Assembly: GCA_028280025.1 (NCBI GenBank)
Contig: JANQMO010000039.1
Location: 1-64,000 of the forward strand
Source of the DNA: Chlorobium sp.
Lineage (GTDB): Bacteria; Bacteroidota; Chlorobiia; Chlorobiales; Chlorobiaceae
Direction: 5' to 3'
Length of the DNA stretch: 64,000 nucleotides
Part shown: positions 45,382 to 53,284 of the stretch, in pieces
How positions within the stretch are numbered: position 1 is the first letter of the stretch
How the letters are laid out: the number at the start of each line of letters is the position of its first letter
Made by a program: the position numbers and the translations under genes
The notes under the pieces: generated by a model
Seen by the model: only the letters and a program-made list of their open reading frames with translations
Told to the model about the DNA's origin: nothing
Databases searched by the model: none

Positions 45382-46461
45382 CTACCCCTCCATAGTCGAA
45401 TAATCGATATACCCCTTCGGACCTGGAGAGTACGCGGTGCTCATGTCCGGTTCGTTCTGCGGCGCCCCGGTTTTCCATCGTTCAACAAGGTCGGGATTGG
45501 CAATGAAAGGCCTCCCGACGGCGACAAGGTCGCATCTCTTTGCCTGCAAATCGCTTTCTGCACGTTCGGCGTCATAGCCGCCGGAAAGAATCAATGCTCC
45601 CTTGAATTCCCTCCTGAAGGTATCCTTGATGGAATCGGGCACCACCGGGGCGCCCATCGAGGAGTGGTCGACAAGATGAATGTAGGCGAGCCCTGTTTTG
45701 TCGAGTTCCCGGGCAAGATAGCCGTACTCGTCTTCCATCGCGTCGTAGAGCGGCATGTCGTTGAACACGCCGAACGGTGAAAGCCGGATGCCGACCCTTT
45801 CACTGCCGATAGCGCCGGCAACAGCCTCGACAGTTTCCAGCATGAAACGCGCCCGTTTTTCTATCGTGCCACCGTAACCGTCGGTGCGCAGGTTGGTATT
45901 GGGACGAATGAACTGTTCGATAAGGTAACCGTTCGCCCCGTGGAGCTCAACGCCGTCGAATCCGACGATGAAAGCGCTTCTGGCAGCCTGGGCGTATTCC
46001 TCGATGGTATCGCGGATGTCCTCAGCGGTCATCTCTTCAGGTACCGGGTGCGGCTTCATGCCGTCGCTGTCGGTGTACATTTCTCCCGAAGCAGCGACAG
46101 GTGACGGCGCGAGGATACGCGCTCCTTCGGGCATATTCGCAGGATGCGCTATGCGCCCGCAGTGCATGATCTGGAGAAATATCTTCCCGCTGCGGCTGTG
46201 TACGGCACGGGCGACGTTGGTCCAGGCATGCGTTTGTTCACAGGAATAAATTCCCGGTATCCTCGGGTATCCCAGCCCATTCGGCGAGGGGGCTGTCCCC
46301 TCGGTAATGATAAGACCGGCGCCGCTTCGCTGTTCGTAGTACTCGGCCACCATACTGCCGGGAATGTTCCCGTCCGCCCTGCTTCTGGTCATGGGGGCCA
46401 TCACCAGACGGTTGTTCAGCTTCAATGGCCCGAGAGTCGCGGGAGAAAAAAGAAATGACAT
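45382..46461 (-). CDS. Old Yellow Enzyme family alkene reductase (NADH:flavin oxidoreductase)
   Basis: This FMN-dependent TIM-barrel enzyme reduces activated C=C bonds. The 359 aa protein has NNRLVMAPMTRSRAD, ITEGTAPSPNGLGYPRIPGI and QIMHCGRIAHPANM. The substrate-binding pair lies in VELHGANGYLIEQF, and LRTDGYGGTIEKRARFMLE and LVAVGRPFIANPDLVER close the barrel. The family His/Asn pair appears as HGAN. The ATG at 46461 has a Shine-Dalgarno (GGAGAA) ten bases before it on the minus strand, so the longer frame was rejected. The physiological substrate is unknown. Confidence 0.93.
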   Translation of the reverse strand: MSFLFSPATLGPLKLNNRLVMAPMTRSRADGNIPGSMVAEYYEQRSGAGLIITEGTAPSPNGLGYPRIPGIYSCEQTHAWTNVARAVHSRSGKIFLQIMHCGRIAHPANMPEGARILAPSPVAASGEMYTDSDGMKPHPVPEEMTAEDIRDTIEEYAQAARSAFIVGFDGVELHGANGYLIEQFIRPNTNLRTDGYGGTIEKRARFMLETVEAVAGAIGSERVGIRLSPFGVFNDMPLYDAMEDEYGYLARELDKTGLAYIHLVDHSSMGAPVVPDSIKDTFRREFKGALILSGGYDAERAESDLQAKRCDLVAVGRPFIANPDLVERWKTGAPQNEPDMSTAYSPGPKGYIDYSTMEG

Positions 46462-46654
46462 AAGAGCGTTCTCCAGTGAAAGTTGCTTCCCGCCGCTTAT
46501 TGTGGGGGGCGCCAGCAGCGGAAGGGATACCCCTGTTTCATCGCATTCTCTCCATAGTAACCGGGAAAACCGGTTTCCGGTTTCCGGTTTTCGGTTTTCG
46601 CAGACTGCACCGGCGAATGATATATCATAACGGAATCCCACGAATGCGCGATAT

Positions 46655-46690
46655 GCATATGGGACCTATAGGACTTATAGGACCTATATG
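46655..46690. repeat. TATAGGACC-type 10-mer array, copy 5
   Basis: GCATATGGGACCTATAGGAC, then TTATAGGACCTATATG. It is shorter than the others and sits at the left edge of the repeat mosaic. Confidence 0.75.
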
Positions 46691-46754
46691 ATGCACCAAA
46701 ACATCAGCACTTCAGCAGGTATTTACCGGCCCCTCGCAAAAACCGAACTCTGAT

Positions 46755-46780
46755 CGGGCGAAAGATTTTTCGCCCCTACA
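46755..46780. repeat. GGGCGAAA/TTTCGCCC palindrome, copy 2
   Basis: GGGCGAAAGATTTTTCGCCC with CCTACA on the right. It is inverted relative to the copy at 2771. Confidence 0.7.
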
Positions 46781-46820
46781 TTCTTCCCACTCATTGCTGC
46801 ACTCGTTGCTTCCGACCATC

Positions 46821-46850
46821 GAACGGGCGAAAAGTTTTTCGCCCCTACAT
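46821..46850. repeat. GGGCGAAA/TTTCGCCC palindrome, copy 3
   Basis: GGGCGAAAAGTTTTTCGCCC with CCTACAT on the right, 66 bases from copy 2 and in the same sense. Confidence 0.7.
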
Positions 46851-46856
46851 TGCCTC

Positions 46857-46900
46857 CCACCATTCACGATTCACGATTTACGATTCACGATCTTCCCATC
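46857..46900. repeat. ATTCACGATTTACG-type string
   Basis: CCACCATTCACGATTCACGA then TTTACGATTCACGATCTTCC. Close versions occur at 7939-7970 and 27583-27620; a decayed version follows at 46983-47015. Confidence 0.65.
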
Positions 46901-47030
46901 CTAACACCCAGCACTTAACACGCAGCACATTTCTCCCCTACTCATTGCACTCCCCAACTCCCGGCTCCTTCCTCTTTTTCTTACCAATCACGAATCACTA
47001 TTCACCATTCACTATCCTGGCTCCTTACTC

Positions 47031-47531
47031 CTACTTCTTCTTCGCCCGGTTTTTAAGCCACCAGACGGTCATGACACCGCCAAGCCCGGCGGCGGGTGCG
47101 AAGAAAATAGTCCGGACGACAACCGCTGCAATAAAAGCCGGGATACTCATCTCCAACGGGGCATCGAGAGTTTCCAGCATCTGATCGATAGCGCTGTCGT
47201 TTTCAGGTGATCCGGTTCTGGAATGTTCAAGCAAAGCCACGGCCGTTTCTTTCCCGGGATAAAAGTCAAATAATTCCACAAGGACAAACTGCGCAGTAGC
47301 CGATAACACGCTGCCAGTTATCCCCGTTATGCCTGAAAAAACAAACGCTTCGGACGGACTGAGCCTGACCTGGCACATGATGATATAATACCATGCAGCA
47401 ACAGCACCGCTGATAATGATACCTGCAAATGGAATGATGTTGATGAAGAGGAGAAAGGGAACCGTCGTCGTTGCAAGTATAAGAAGAGCACCTATACCGA
47501 TCGACCTGAGTTTAATTTCCGAGCAGTCCAT
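47031..47531 (-). CDS. Small integral membrane protein downstream of dapB, function unknown
   Basis: The protein (about 166 aa) starts at the ATG at 47531, one base after the dapB TGA, so translation is probably coupled. It has four hydrophobic segments (about residues 9-30, 34-52, 64-82 and 128-153) around a polar loop (ALLEHSRTGSPENDSAIDQM). It ends in a basic tail (WWLKNRAKKK). I do not recognise a family; the layout recalls small DUF-type membrane proteins of Bacteroidetes and Chlorobi. A direct role in lysine synthesis is not implied. Confidence 0.72.
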   Translation of the reverse strand: MDCSEIKLRSIGIGALLILATTTVPFLLFINIIPFAGIIISGAVAAWYYIIMCQVRLSPSEAFVFSGITGITGSVLSATAQFVLVELFDFYPGKETAVALLEHSRTGSPENDSAIDQMLETLDAPLEMSIPAFIAAVVVRTIFFAPAAGLGGVMTVWWLKNRAKKK

Positions 47532-47532
47532 C

Positions 47533-48279
47533 TCAGCCAAGAACCTCGTCAAGAAAATCATCCATGGTATAAAAACCCGGCTGATTATCATGCCTGGCGG
47601 CAAGCCACTTGCCGGCCTGAACCGCTCCTCCGGCAAAACCTCTTCTGTTCCTTGCCGTATGTGAAATAACGATATCGTCGTACTCCGAGTTGATATGAGC
47701 GGTATGTTGTCCGAACACCGATCCAAGTCGGACGGCTGATACCTGCAATTCTTCAGGCTTTATTGTTGTATCGTGCGGCAGTTCGCTGATAATGCTCTTC
47801 TTGCGGGAATTGGCCTCGAGGATCATCCTGGCCGCCTTCAATGCCGTTCCGCTCGGATAATCCACCTTGGCGGTATGATGCTGTTCGGAAAACGCGATGT
47901 CGAACTCGTCGAACGGTTCGATCATTCTGGCAGCTTCCCGAACGGTGCGGAGAAAAATGTTGACGCCCAGCGAAAAGTTAGCCGAATAGAGAAGAGACGT
48001 ACCGGCCTGTTCGACCTCTTCCTTTATGCGTGTCATATCCGCATCACAGCCTGTGGTTCCTACAACGACAGGGACCTTTGCCGAAAGCATTGCCGGCAGA
48101 TTGGCAAGAAATGCATCACGAACGGTAAAATCAACAATAACATCACTGCCGTCAAAACACTCCTCCGTTATTACCGCATCGACATCAAAAACAGCATGAA
48201 TCTCGTGCTCGTCCGATGCTTCGAGAATACCGGCAACCTGCTGTCCCATTTTCCCGTATCCGACAAGAGTGTACTTCAT
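47533..48279 (-). CDS. dapB: 4-hydroxy-tetrahydrodipicolinate reductase DapB
   Basis: DapB reduces the DapA product with NAD(P)H on the way to diaminopimelate and lysine. The 248 aa protein has the dinucleotide loop LVGYGKMGQQVAGIL, VIVDFTVRDAF, VVGTTGCDADM, the catalytic block EQHHTAKVDYPSGTAL and HTARNRRGFAGGAV. All active-site residues are in place. The ATG at 48279 follows an array of TTGTTGA repeats. The membrane gene follows at once. Confidence 0.96.
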   Translation of the reverse strand: MKYTLVGYGKMGQQVAGILEASDEHEIHAVFDVDAVITEECFDGSDVIVDFTVRDAFLANLPAMLSAKVPVVVGTTGCDADMTRIKEEVEQAGTSLLYSANFSLGVNIFLRTVREAARMIEPFDEFDIAFSEQHHTAKVDYPSGTALKAARMILEANSRKKSIISELPHDTTIKPEELQVSAVRLGSVFGQHTAHINSEYDDIVISHTARNRRGFAGGAVQAGKWLAARHDNQPGFYTMDDFLDEVLG

Positions 48280-48286
48280 ATAATAA

Positions 48287-48400
48287 TGTTGAGTTGTTTA
48301 TTTGTTGAGTTGTTGAATTGTCTTAACCGGACTGCTGCTAGTATGTCAACTCACGAAATAACGACCTGTTGATGGAATAAACAATTCATCAGTTCAACAA
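48287..48400. repeat. TTGTTGAAC-type arrays between dapB and the DUF5683 gene
   Basis: A main array runs from 48287 to 48321 (GTTGAGTTGTTTATTTGTTG and on). A short inverted piece (CAATTCATCAGTTCAACAAA) lies at 48381-48400. The two face each other and could pair weakly. Confidence 0.65.
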
Positions 48401-48407
48401 AACCATC

Positions 48408-48992
48408 TCAGAATTTCAGGCTCACGCTGACGGACGGGTATGGTTCTTCATATCCGGAAGCTGATGAAATCCCCTCTTCGGAAATAGCGTCGAAATCGTA
48501 GAGGTGCGCGTCGACATAGGCGTCCACGATGCCTGCAAGGTATGATAACACCAGAAAGAGCAGCTGCTGGTTCCGTTTTTCCTGGTACCGGTCACGCTCG
48601 TCACGGTAGGTCCGGGCATCCGCGCCATCCGGATCCAGTGAATATTTATCCCTGAATTCGGTATATGAGTCGTTGTAATCGATCGCCTTGTAACCAAAAT
48701 ATCCAAGCAGGCCGTACAGAATGGGAACTTTCCATACAGAACCGTTGTATACCTGCCCGTAGCCGGGAAGCACTGCCGAAATCATCGCAACCTTCCACGG
48801 CTCCATCCGCGAATCGCTTTCATGTCCCGTTTCAACGTCATCAGACTGTGCTTCGGCCAACAGCGCGCCCCTGATTGAAGATGCAGTCTCCCGATTGTCA
48901 GGAAAAACAGAATCGGCACCCCGGGCTGAAGAGGGCAGCATGACTGCCAATAGTGCAATCGTGGCTGCGACTGCAGGTACTCTTTTATTCAT
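48408..48992 (-). CDS. DUF5683-type membrane protein next to parB
   Basis: The 194 aa protein has a signal peptide (residues 1-25, ending SSARGAD). The conserved block is KVAMISAVLPGYGQVYNGSV, then WKVPILYGLLGYFGYKAIDY, followed by a second hydrophobic segment near LLFLVLSYLAGIVDAYVDAH. This is the DUF5683 pattern, a family often found beside parB in Bacteroidetes and Chlorobi. The function is unknown. Its ATG lies inside the end of parB (eight-base overlap), so the two are co-transcribed. Confidence 0.85.
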   Translation of the reverse strand: MNKRVPAVAATIALLAVMLPSSARGADSVFPDNRETASSIRGALLAEAQSDDVETGHESDSRMEPWKVAMISAVLPGYGQVYNGSVWKVPILYGLLGYFGYKAIDYNDSYTEFRDKYSLDPDGADARTYRDERDRYQEKRNQQLLFLVLSYLAGIVDAYVDAHLYDFDAISEEGISSASGYEEPYPSVSVSLKF

Positions 48993-49875
48993 TGTTCAAT
49001 AGTTCAAGGATTCTTTCAAGATCATCCTCCGAAAAATACTGTATATGTATCTCCCCCTTTCCCCTGTTTTTCTCGACAATCCTCACTTTTGTCGCAAAGC
49101 GCTCCCGCAGCCTGGACTCGACCTGCTCGAACGGCGATACTTCCATGGCGCTTTTCATTCTTTCCGCCTTCCGGTCGGCTTCCTTGTAGAACCTGTTGAC
49201 AAGATCCTCGGCCTGGCGTACAGAGAGTTTTTTCCGGATAATCTGCTGCCAGACCTTAATCTGCTGGCTGCGGCCGGCAAGGTTGATCAGCGCCCTTGCG
49301 TGCCCCGAGGAGATTTCCTTTTTCCGTATACTGTCCTGTATTTCAACCGGCAGCTTGAGCAATCTTAAAAAATTGCTGATGGTCGAACGGTTCTTGCCGA
49401 CTTTCTGAGCCACCTCGTCCTGGGTCAGGTTACAGGTTGTCACAAGACTCTTCAACGCAAGCGCTATCTCGATGGCATTGAGGTCTTCACGCTGAATATT
49501 TTCAATCAGCGCGAGCTCGAGTTTACCTTCGTCCTCGTGAGATTCGATGATATAGCCCGGTATGAATCTGAACCCTGCTTTTTTGGCCGCCCGGAGGCGC
49601 CGTTCTCCGCTTATGAGCTCGTAACCGTCACCTTCCCTGCTAACCGTTATCGGCTGGATGACACCATTCTCGATGATGGAATTGGTCAGCTCCTCGAGAG
49701 CTTCTTCGTCAAAATCCTTTCTCGGCTGGAAAGGATTCACCATAACCTTCTCAACCGGCAGGCTGCCGATCGAACCTGCCGATGCCGGAACGTTTTCATC
49801 GCTCTTTTTAGGCGGAAGAATATCTTCATCGGGAATGAGGGCTTTGAGACCTTTCCCCAGCGCTTTCTTAGCCAT
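48985..49875 (-). CDS. parB: Chromosome partitioning protein ParB
   Basis: ParB is the CTP-dependent clamp that loads at parS sites and directs origin segregation. The 296 aa protein opens KKALGKGLKALIPDEDILPP. It has VMVNPFQPRKDFDEEALEEL, the CTPase/arginine box ELISGERRLRAAKKAGF, ALIENIQREDLNAIEIALAL and the HTH TQDEVAQKVGKNRSTISNFL. The C-terminal dimer domain follows. No parS (TGTTTCACGTGAAACA) was noticed in the window by eye. Confidence 0.96.
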   Translation of the reverse strand: MAKKALGKGLKALIPDEDILPPKKSDENVPASAGSIGSLPVEKVMVNPFQPRKDFDEEALEELTNSIIENGVIQPITVSREGDGYELISGERRLRAAKKAGFRFIPGYIIESHEDEGKLELALIENIQREDLNAIEIALALKSLVTTCNLTQDEVAQKVGKNRSTISNFLRLLKLPVEIQDSIRKKEISSGHARALINLAGRSQQIKVWQQIIRKKLSVRQAEDLVNRFYKEADRKAERMKSAMEVSPFEQVESRLRERFATKVRIVEKNRGKGEIHIQYFSEDDLERILELLNNE

Positions 49876-49992
49876 ATCCTATAGTTTCGTATTGTGTCAC
49901 CACTGTCCTCGAGATGGAAAAGCTCCCTTCACGTCATTACCGGCTTTGCCGTCCGTCGGATCGGGTGTACGATCATATCCGGCAGTTCCGTC

Positions 49993-50790
49993 TTACTTGC
50001 GTTTGACCTTGAACTTTTTAATGTTGCCGTCTTTTTCAAAAATCTCCTGGGCAAGATCGAGATAATCTTTTGACCCAAGGCTCTGTGCATCATAGAGCAG
50101 GGCCGGCTTGCCATGGCTCGGAGCCTCGGACAGCCTGACGTTCCTGCGGATATAGGTTTTGTAGACTTTGTCTTTGAAATATTTTTTCACTTCCTCGGCG
50201 ACCTGTCCTGCAAGGCGCAAACGTGAATCGTACATGGTTACCAGAACACCTTCTATCGAGAGCCGTGGATTGAGGTGTTTCCTGACGATACTGATCGTAT
50301 TGAGCAGCTTGCCAAGCCCCTCAAGGGCGTAATACTCAGCCTGAACAGGTATCAGCACCGAATCCGCCGCTGTAAGGGAGTTGAGCGTGATGAGACCGAG
50401 AGAAGGAGGGCAATCGATAATGACATAATCATAGCTTTCCCGGACCTCTTTCAGGGCCTTCTGCATCACGTACTCCCTTTCGCGCATGTTGACAAGCTCC
50501 ACTTCCATGCCGACAAGGTTGACATTGGAAGGTACGACATCGAGAAATTCGAGGCTCGATGAGCGAATCGAGTTCCTGATATCGCCGCCCTGCACCATGA
50601 CATGATAAAACGTGTTCTCGATCTCCTCCTCGGTATCGAGTCCGAAACCGGACGTTGCATTCGCTTGGGGATCGATATCGATGAGCAGCGTCTTGAACTC
50701 GGAAATGGCAATTGAAGCGGCGATATTGACTGCCGTGGTCGTCTTTCCCACCCCCCCTTTCTGGTTCGCTATCGCAATAACTCTGCCCAT
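49993..50790 (-). CDS. parA: Chromosome partitioning ATPase ParA (Soj)
   Basis: ParA is the Walker ATPase partner of ParB. The 265 aa protein has the deviant Walker A motif IANQKGGVGKTTTAVNIAA, Walker A' LLIDIDPQANATSGFG, YVIIDCPPSLGLITLNSLTA and LEGVLVTMYDSRLRLAGQV. It is a short, chromosomal-type ParA without an N-terminal DNA-binding domain. It precedes parB by 117 bases. A MITE-like element begins 56 bases upstream of its start. Confidence 0.96.
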   Translation of the reverse strand: MGRVIAIANQKGGVGKTTTAVNIAASIAISEFKTLLIDIDPQANATSGFGLDTEEEIENTFYHVMVQGGDIRNSIRSSSLEFLDVVPSNVNLVGMEVELVNMREREYVMQKALKEVRESYDYVIIDCPPSLGLITLNSLTAADSVLIPVQAEYYALEGLGKLLNTISIVRKHLNPRLSIEGVLVTMYDSRLRLAGQVAEEVKKYFKDKVYKTYIRRNVRLSEAPSHGKPALLYDAQSLGSKDYLDLAQEIFEKDGNIKKFKVKRK

Positions 50791-50845
50791 CCTGTTCCTT
50801 GTAGTTCTGTACTGTTGCTCATCACTTTCGACTTGCTAAATTATA

Positions 50846-51065
50846 CCTAAATTGAGCGATTGTCGAGCCCTGTGAAATATCCGGTCTGATTTCACGGGGT
50901 CGGCATTTCCCGACTTGTCGGGATTTCAATAAATGCGGATATCTATCAGTTTTTGACCAACCTTACAGGTGAGGGATAATTACTATACAAACCTGGTATA
51001 ACAGATTGTCATTAATAAGCTTACTATTATGGAGCATCCCGACGAGTCGGGACGATCAGTTTAGG
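50846..51065. mobile_element. MITE-like element, copy 1 (220 bp)
   Basis: The left end CCTAAATTGAGCG is matched on the right by CGATCAGTTTAGG, its reverse complement with two mismatches. TTATA flanks both sides (50841-50845 and 51066-51070), as a 5-bp target duplication would. No transposase frame lies inside. Two internal palindromes of the form TCCCGAC..GTCGGGA stand at 50908-50923 and 51037-51052. The right half (AAATGCGG, TATCAGTTTT, GAGGGATAAT, TACTATTATGGAGCAT) is shared in order with the copy at 62503. Confidence 0.72.
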
Positions 51066-51147
51066 TTATAATAATACTTGCTTGCACTTTTACAAACATA
51101 ATCCTGCACCGGGTCTTTGCGGTTGCACATAACAGGATAGCTGCCCG

Positions 51148-51774
51148 ATGATACGCCTGGAAAGTGATTTTTTCAAACAACCGACGCTCCTTTTAGCCGA
51201 GCTTCTTCTGGGCAAGGTATTCGTACACAACACAGCCGGCGGCCGCTTGTACAAAGGCAGGATTGTTGAAACAGAGGCATATCTGGCCGAGGGTGACCAG
51301 GCATGCCACGCTTTCAGGGGCAGAACAAAAAGAAACCGTGTTATGTACGCTGCCCCGGGAACACTTTACGTATATTTCACGTACGGCTGTCATAACCTGA
51401 TGAATATCGTTTCGGAACCTGAAGGTATTGCCGGAGCAGTGCTTGTCCGGGCAATGGAACCCCTGCTCGGCCTGGATGCAATGCAAAAAAACAGGGGAAC
51501 CGGCAAGAAGCTGAACCTGACGAACGGGCCGGGAAAACTCACAAAAGCCATGGGAATAACGCTCGCTCATAACGGCATGAGCCTTGCGGGCAGTACTGTC
51601 TTTCTCGAAGACGGGACCCTGCTGCCGGGCGAAACGATTTCGTCATCAACGAGAATCGGTATCACCAAAAGCACTGATCTCCCATGGAGACGATACCTTG
51701 CCGGTAATGCATTTGTGTCCGGGACGAAACCCGGCACTGCCGGCACAAGGAAAAAGATGCTGTTGGAAAGTTGA
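51148..51774 (+). CDS. 3-methyladenine DNA glycosylase (AAG/MPG family)
   Basis: The enzyme excises alkylated purines from DNA. The 208 aa protein has ELLLGKVFVHNTAGG, the catalytic Glu in GRIVETEAYLAEGDQACHAF, and the conserved GTLYVYFTYGCHNLMNIV. LTNGPGKLTKAMGI and the tail block STRIGITKSTDLPWRRYLAG follow. The length is typical for bacterial AAG. It is probably transcribed from a promoter in or just after the MITE-like element. Confidence 0.94.
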   Translation: MIRLESDFFKQPTLLLAELLLGKVFVHNTAGGRLYKGRIVETEAYLAEGDQACHAFRGRTKRNRVMYAAPGTLYVYFTYGCHNLMNIVSEPEGIAGAVLVRAMEPLLGLDAMQKNRGTGKKLNLTNGPGKLTKAMGITLAHNGMSLAGSTVFLEDGTLLPGETISSSTRIGITKSTDLPWRRYLAGNAFVSGTKPGTAGTRKKMLLES

Positions 51775-51817
51775 AAAAAATATTTCTTTTTAAGGCAAGT
51801 TCTTAAACTCACCGAAC

Positions 51818-53200
51818 ATGATCGGGACACCAATCCTTCCTGAAATAAGGGACCTGATAGAGCGCAGGAATTTCAGTGCCCTGCAGCGATTGTTTACCGA
51901 CTGGCTTCCGGTAGACCTTGCCGAACTCATTTCAGACCTTCCTGAAAACGAACAGGCAATCCTGTTCAGGCTGCTGCCGAGAGAAACAGCCACCCAGACG
52001 TTTGAATACCTCGATATCGACTCCCAGCAGAACCTTCTCGCTGCTCTCACAAAAAAAGATGTCACCCATATCCTCAACAGCATGTCCCCCGATGACCGGA
52101 CTGAAATGCTTGAGGAACTCCCGAGCACCGTTGTACAGGAACTGCTGAAACTGCTTTCTTTCGAAGAGTTCAAGATTGCCAAAACACTTCTTGCCTACTC
52201 GGAGGACAGCGTCGGACGTCTCATGTCGCCCGATTACATAAGCGTCAAAAAGACCTGGACCATTTCGGAAGTCCTTGACTATATAAGGAAATTCGGCCAT
52301 GAGAGTGAGACCCTCAACGTGATCTATGCCGTTGACGACTATGGAAAACTGATTGGCGACCTCACCGCCCGCTCGCTCCTGCTTGCCCAGCCGGACACAA
52401 AGATAGACACCCTGATATCCGAGGAAAAAATCATCACGCTGACGGCCACACAGGATCAGCAGGACGCCCTGGAGACATTCAAACGCTACGACCGTGTTGC
52501 ACTCCCGGTTGTCGATTCGAACGGCTATTTGATCGGGATCGTTACCGTTGACGATATGCTCGACGTCGCTGAAGAGGAAGAGACTGAAGACATCCAGAAA
52601 TTCGGCGGTGTCGAAGCGTTTGACGAGCCATATATGGACCTGCCTGTTTTCGAGGTCATCAAGAAACGGGGAGTCTGGCTCGTCGTGCTGTTCCTCGGGG
52701 AGATGCTGACCGCTTCGGCAATGGCTTTTTTTGAAGATGAACTGGCAAAAGCGATTGTCCTGGCGACATTTATCCCGCTGATCATATCGAGCGGCGGCAA
52801 TTCCGGCTCACAGGCTGCGACCCTTATCATCAGGGCTCTCGCCCTGGGAGAAATCACTATCAAGGACTGGTGGAGAGTCATGAGACGGGAGATCATGTCC
52901 GGCCTGGCTCTCGGGAGCCTCCTGGGGCTCATCGGAATATTCCGTGTTGTCTTCTGGTCGGTCATTCTCGGCTCTTACAACATCGAATGGCTTACCGTCG
53001 GCTATACGGTCGGCGTGTCGCTTATAGGCGTCGTCCTTCTTGGGACCCTTGCCGGCTCGATGCTCCCGCTGCTCCTGCAACGATGGGGATTTGACCCGGC
53101 GACCTCTTCTGCTCCCTTTGTTGCGACAATTGTGGATGTTGCAGGCATAATCATTTACTTCAGCGTTGCTACCGTATTCCTCAGCGGTATATTGCTGTGA
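51818..53200 (+). CDS. mgtE: Magnesium transporter MgtE
   Basis: MgtE is a Mg2+-selective channel gated by cytosolic Mg2+. The 460 aa protein has the N-terminal helical domain (residues 1-130, with SDLPENEQAILFRLLPRETA). Two CBS domains follow (about 135-255, with LMSPDYISVKKTWTISEVLD and VVDSNGYLIGIVTVDDML). Five membrane spans close it, with the pore signature LIISSGGNSGSQAATLIIRA and PFVATIVDVAGIIIYF. All domains are complete. The ATG at 51818 lies 43 bases after the glycosylase stop. Confidence 0.96.
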   Translation: MIGTPILPEIRDLIERRNFSALQRLFTDWLPVDLAELISDLPENEQAILFRLLPRETATQTFEYLDIDSQQNLLAALTKKDVTHILNSMSPDDRTEMLEELPSTVVQELLKLLSFEEFKIAKTLLAYSEDSVGRLMSPDYISVKKTWTISEVLDYIRKFGHESETLNVIYAVDDYGKLIGDLTARSLLLAQPDTKIDTLISEEKIITLTATQDQQDALETFKRYDRVALPVVDSNGYLIGIVTVDDMLDVAEEEETEDIQKFGGVEAFDEPYMDLPVFEVIKKRGVWLVVLFLGEMLTASAMAFFEDELAKAIVLATFIPLIISSGGNSGSQAATLIIRALALGEITIKDWWRVMRREIMSGLALGSLLGLIGIFRVVFWSVILGSYNIEWLTVGYTVGVSLIGVVLLGTLAGSMLPLLLQRWGFDPATSSAPFVATIVDVAGIIIYFSVATVFLSGILL

Positions 53201-53284
53201 AGAATGTTGAACTATCCACATCCATTTTTGAGACTGAAAATCCGATCAAGCGGCACACATTTCTAAGAATTAACGGTAACGATC

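Larger units (their letters stand above)
46462..47030. other. Repeat-filled intergenic region
   Basis: No gene was found in these 569 bases. From 46655 it is a mosaic of four repeat families: a TATAGGACC array, two GGGCGAAA/TTTCGCCC palindromes, ATTCACGATTTACG strings, and CTCATTGC/CACTCGTTGCTTCC words. The first 190 bases have unremarkable composition and presumably hold the promoter of the Old Yellow Enzyme gene. Confidence 0.6.

Noticed and set aside
44651..46690. CRISPR array formed by the TATAGGACC units
   Set aside because: Units are contiguous 10-mers without unique spacers, and no cas gene is present.
48985..53221. Replication origin near parAB
   Set aside because: Only one DnaA-box-like word (CTATCCACA near 53213) was noticed, and no dnaA, dnaN, DnaA-box cluster or parS site.
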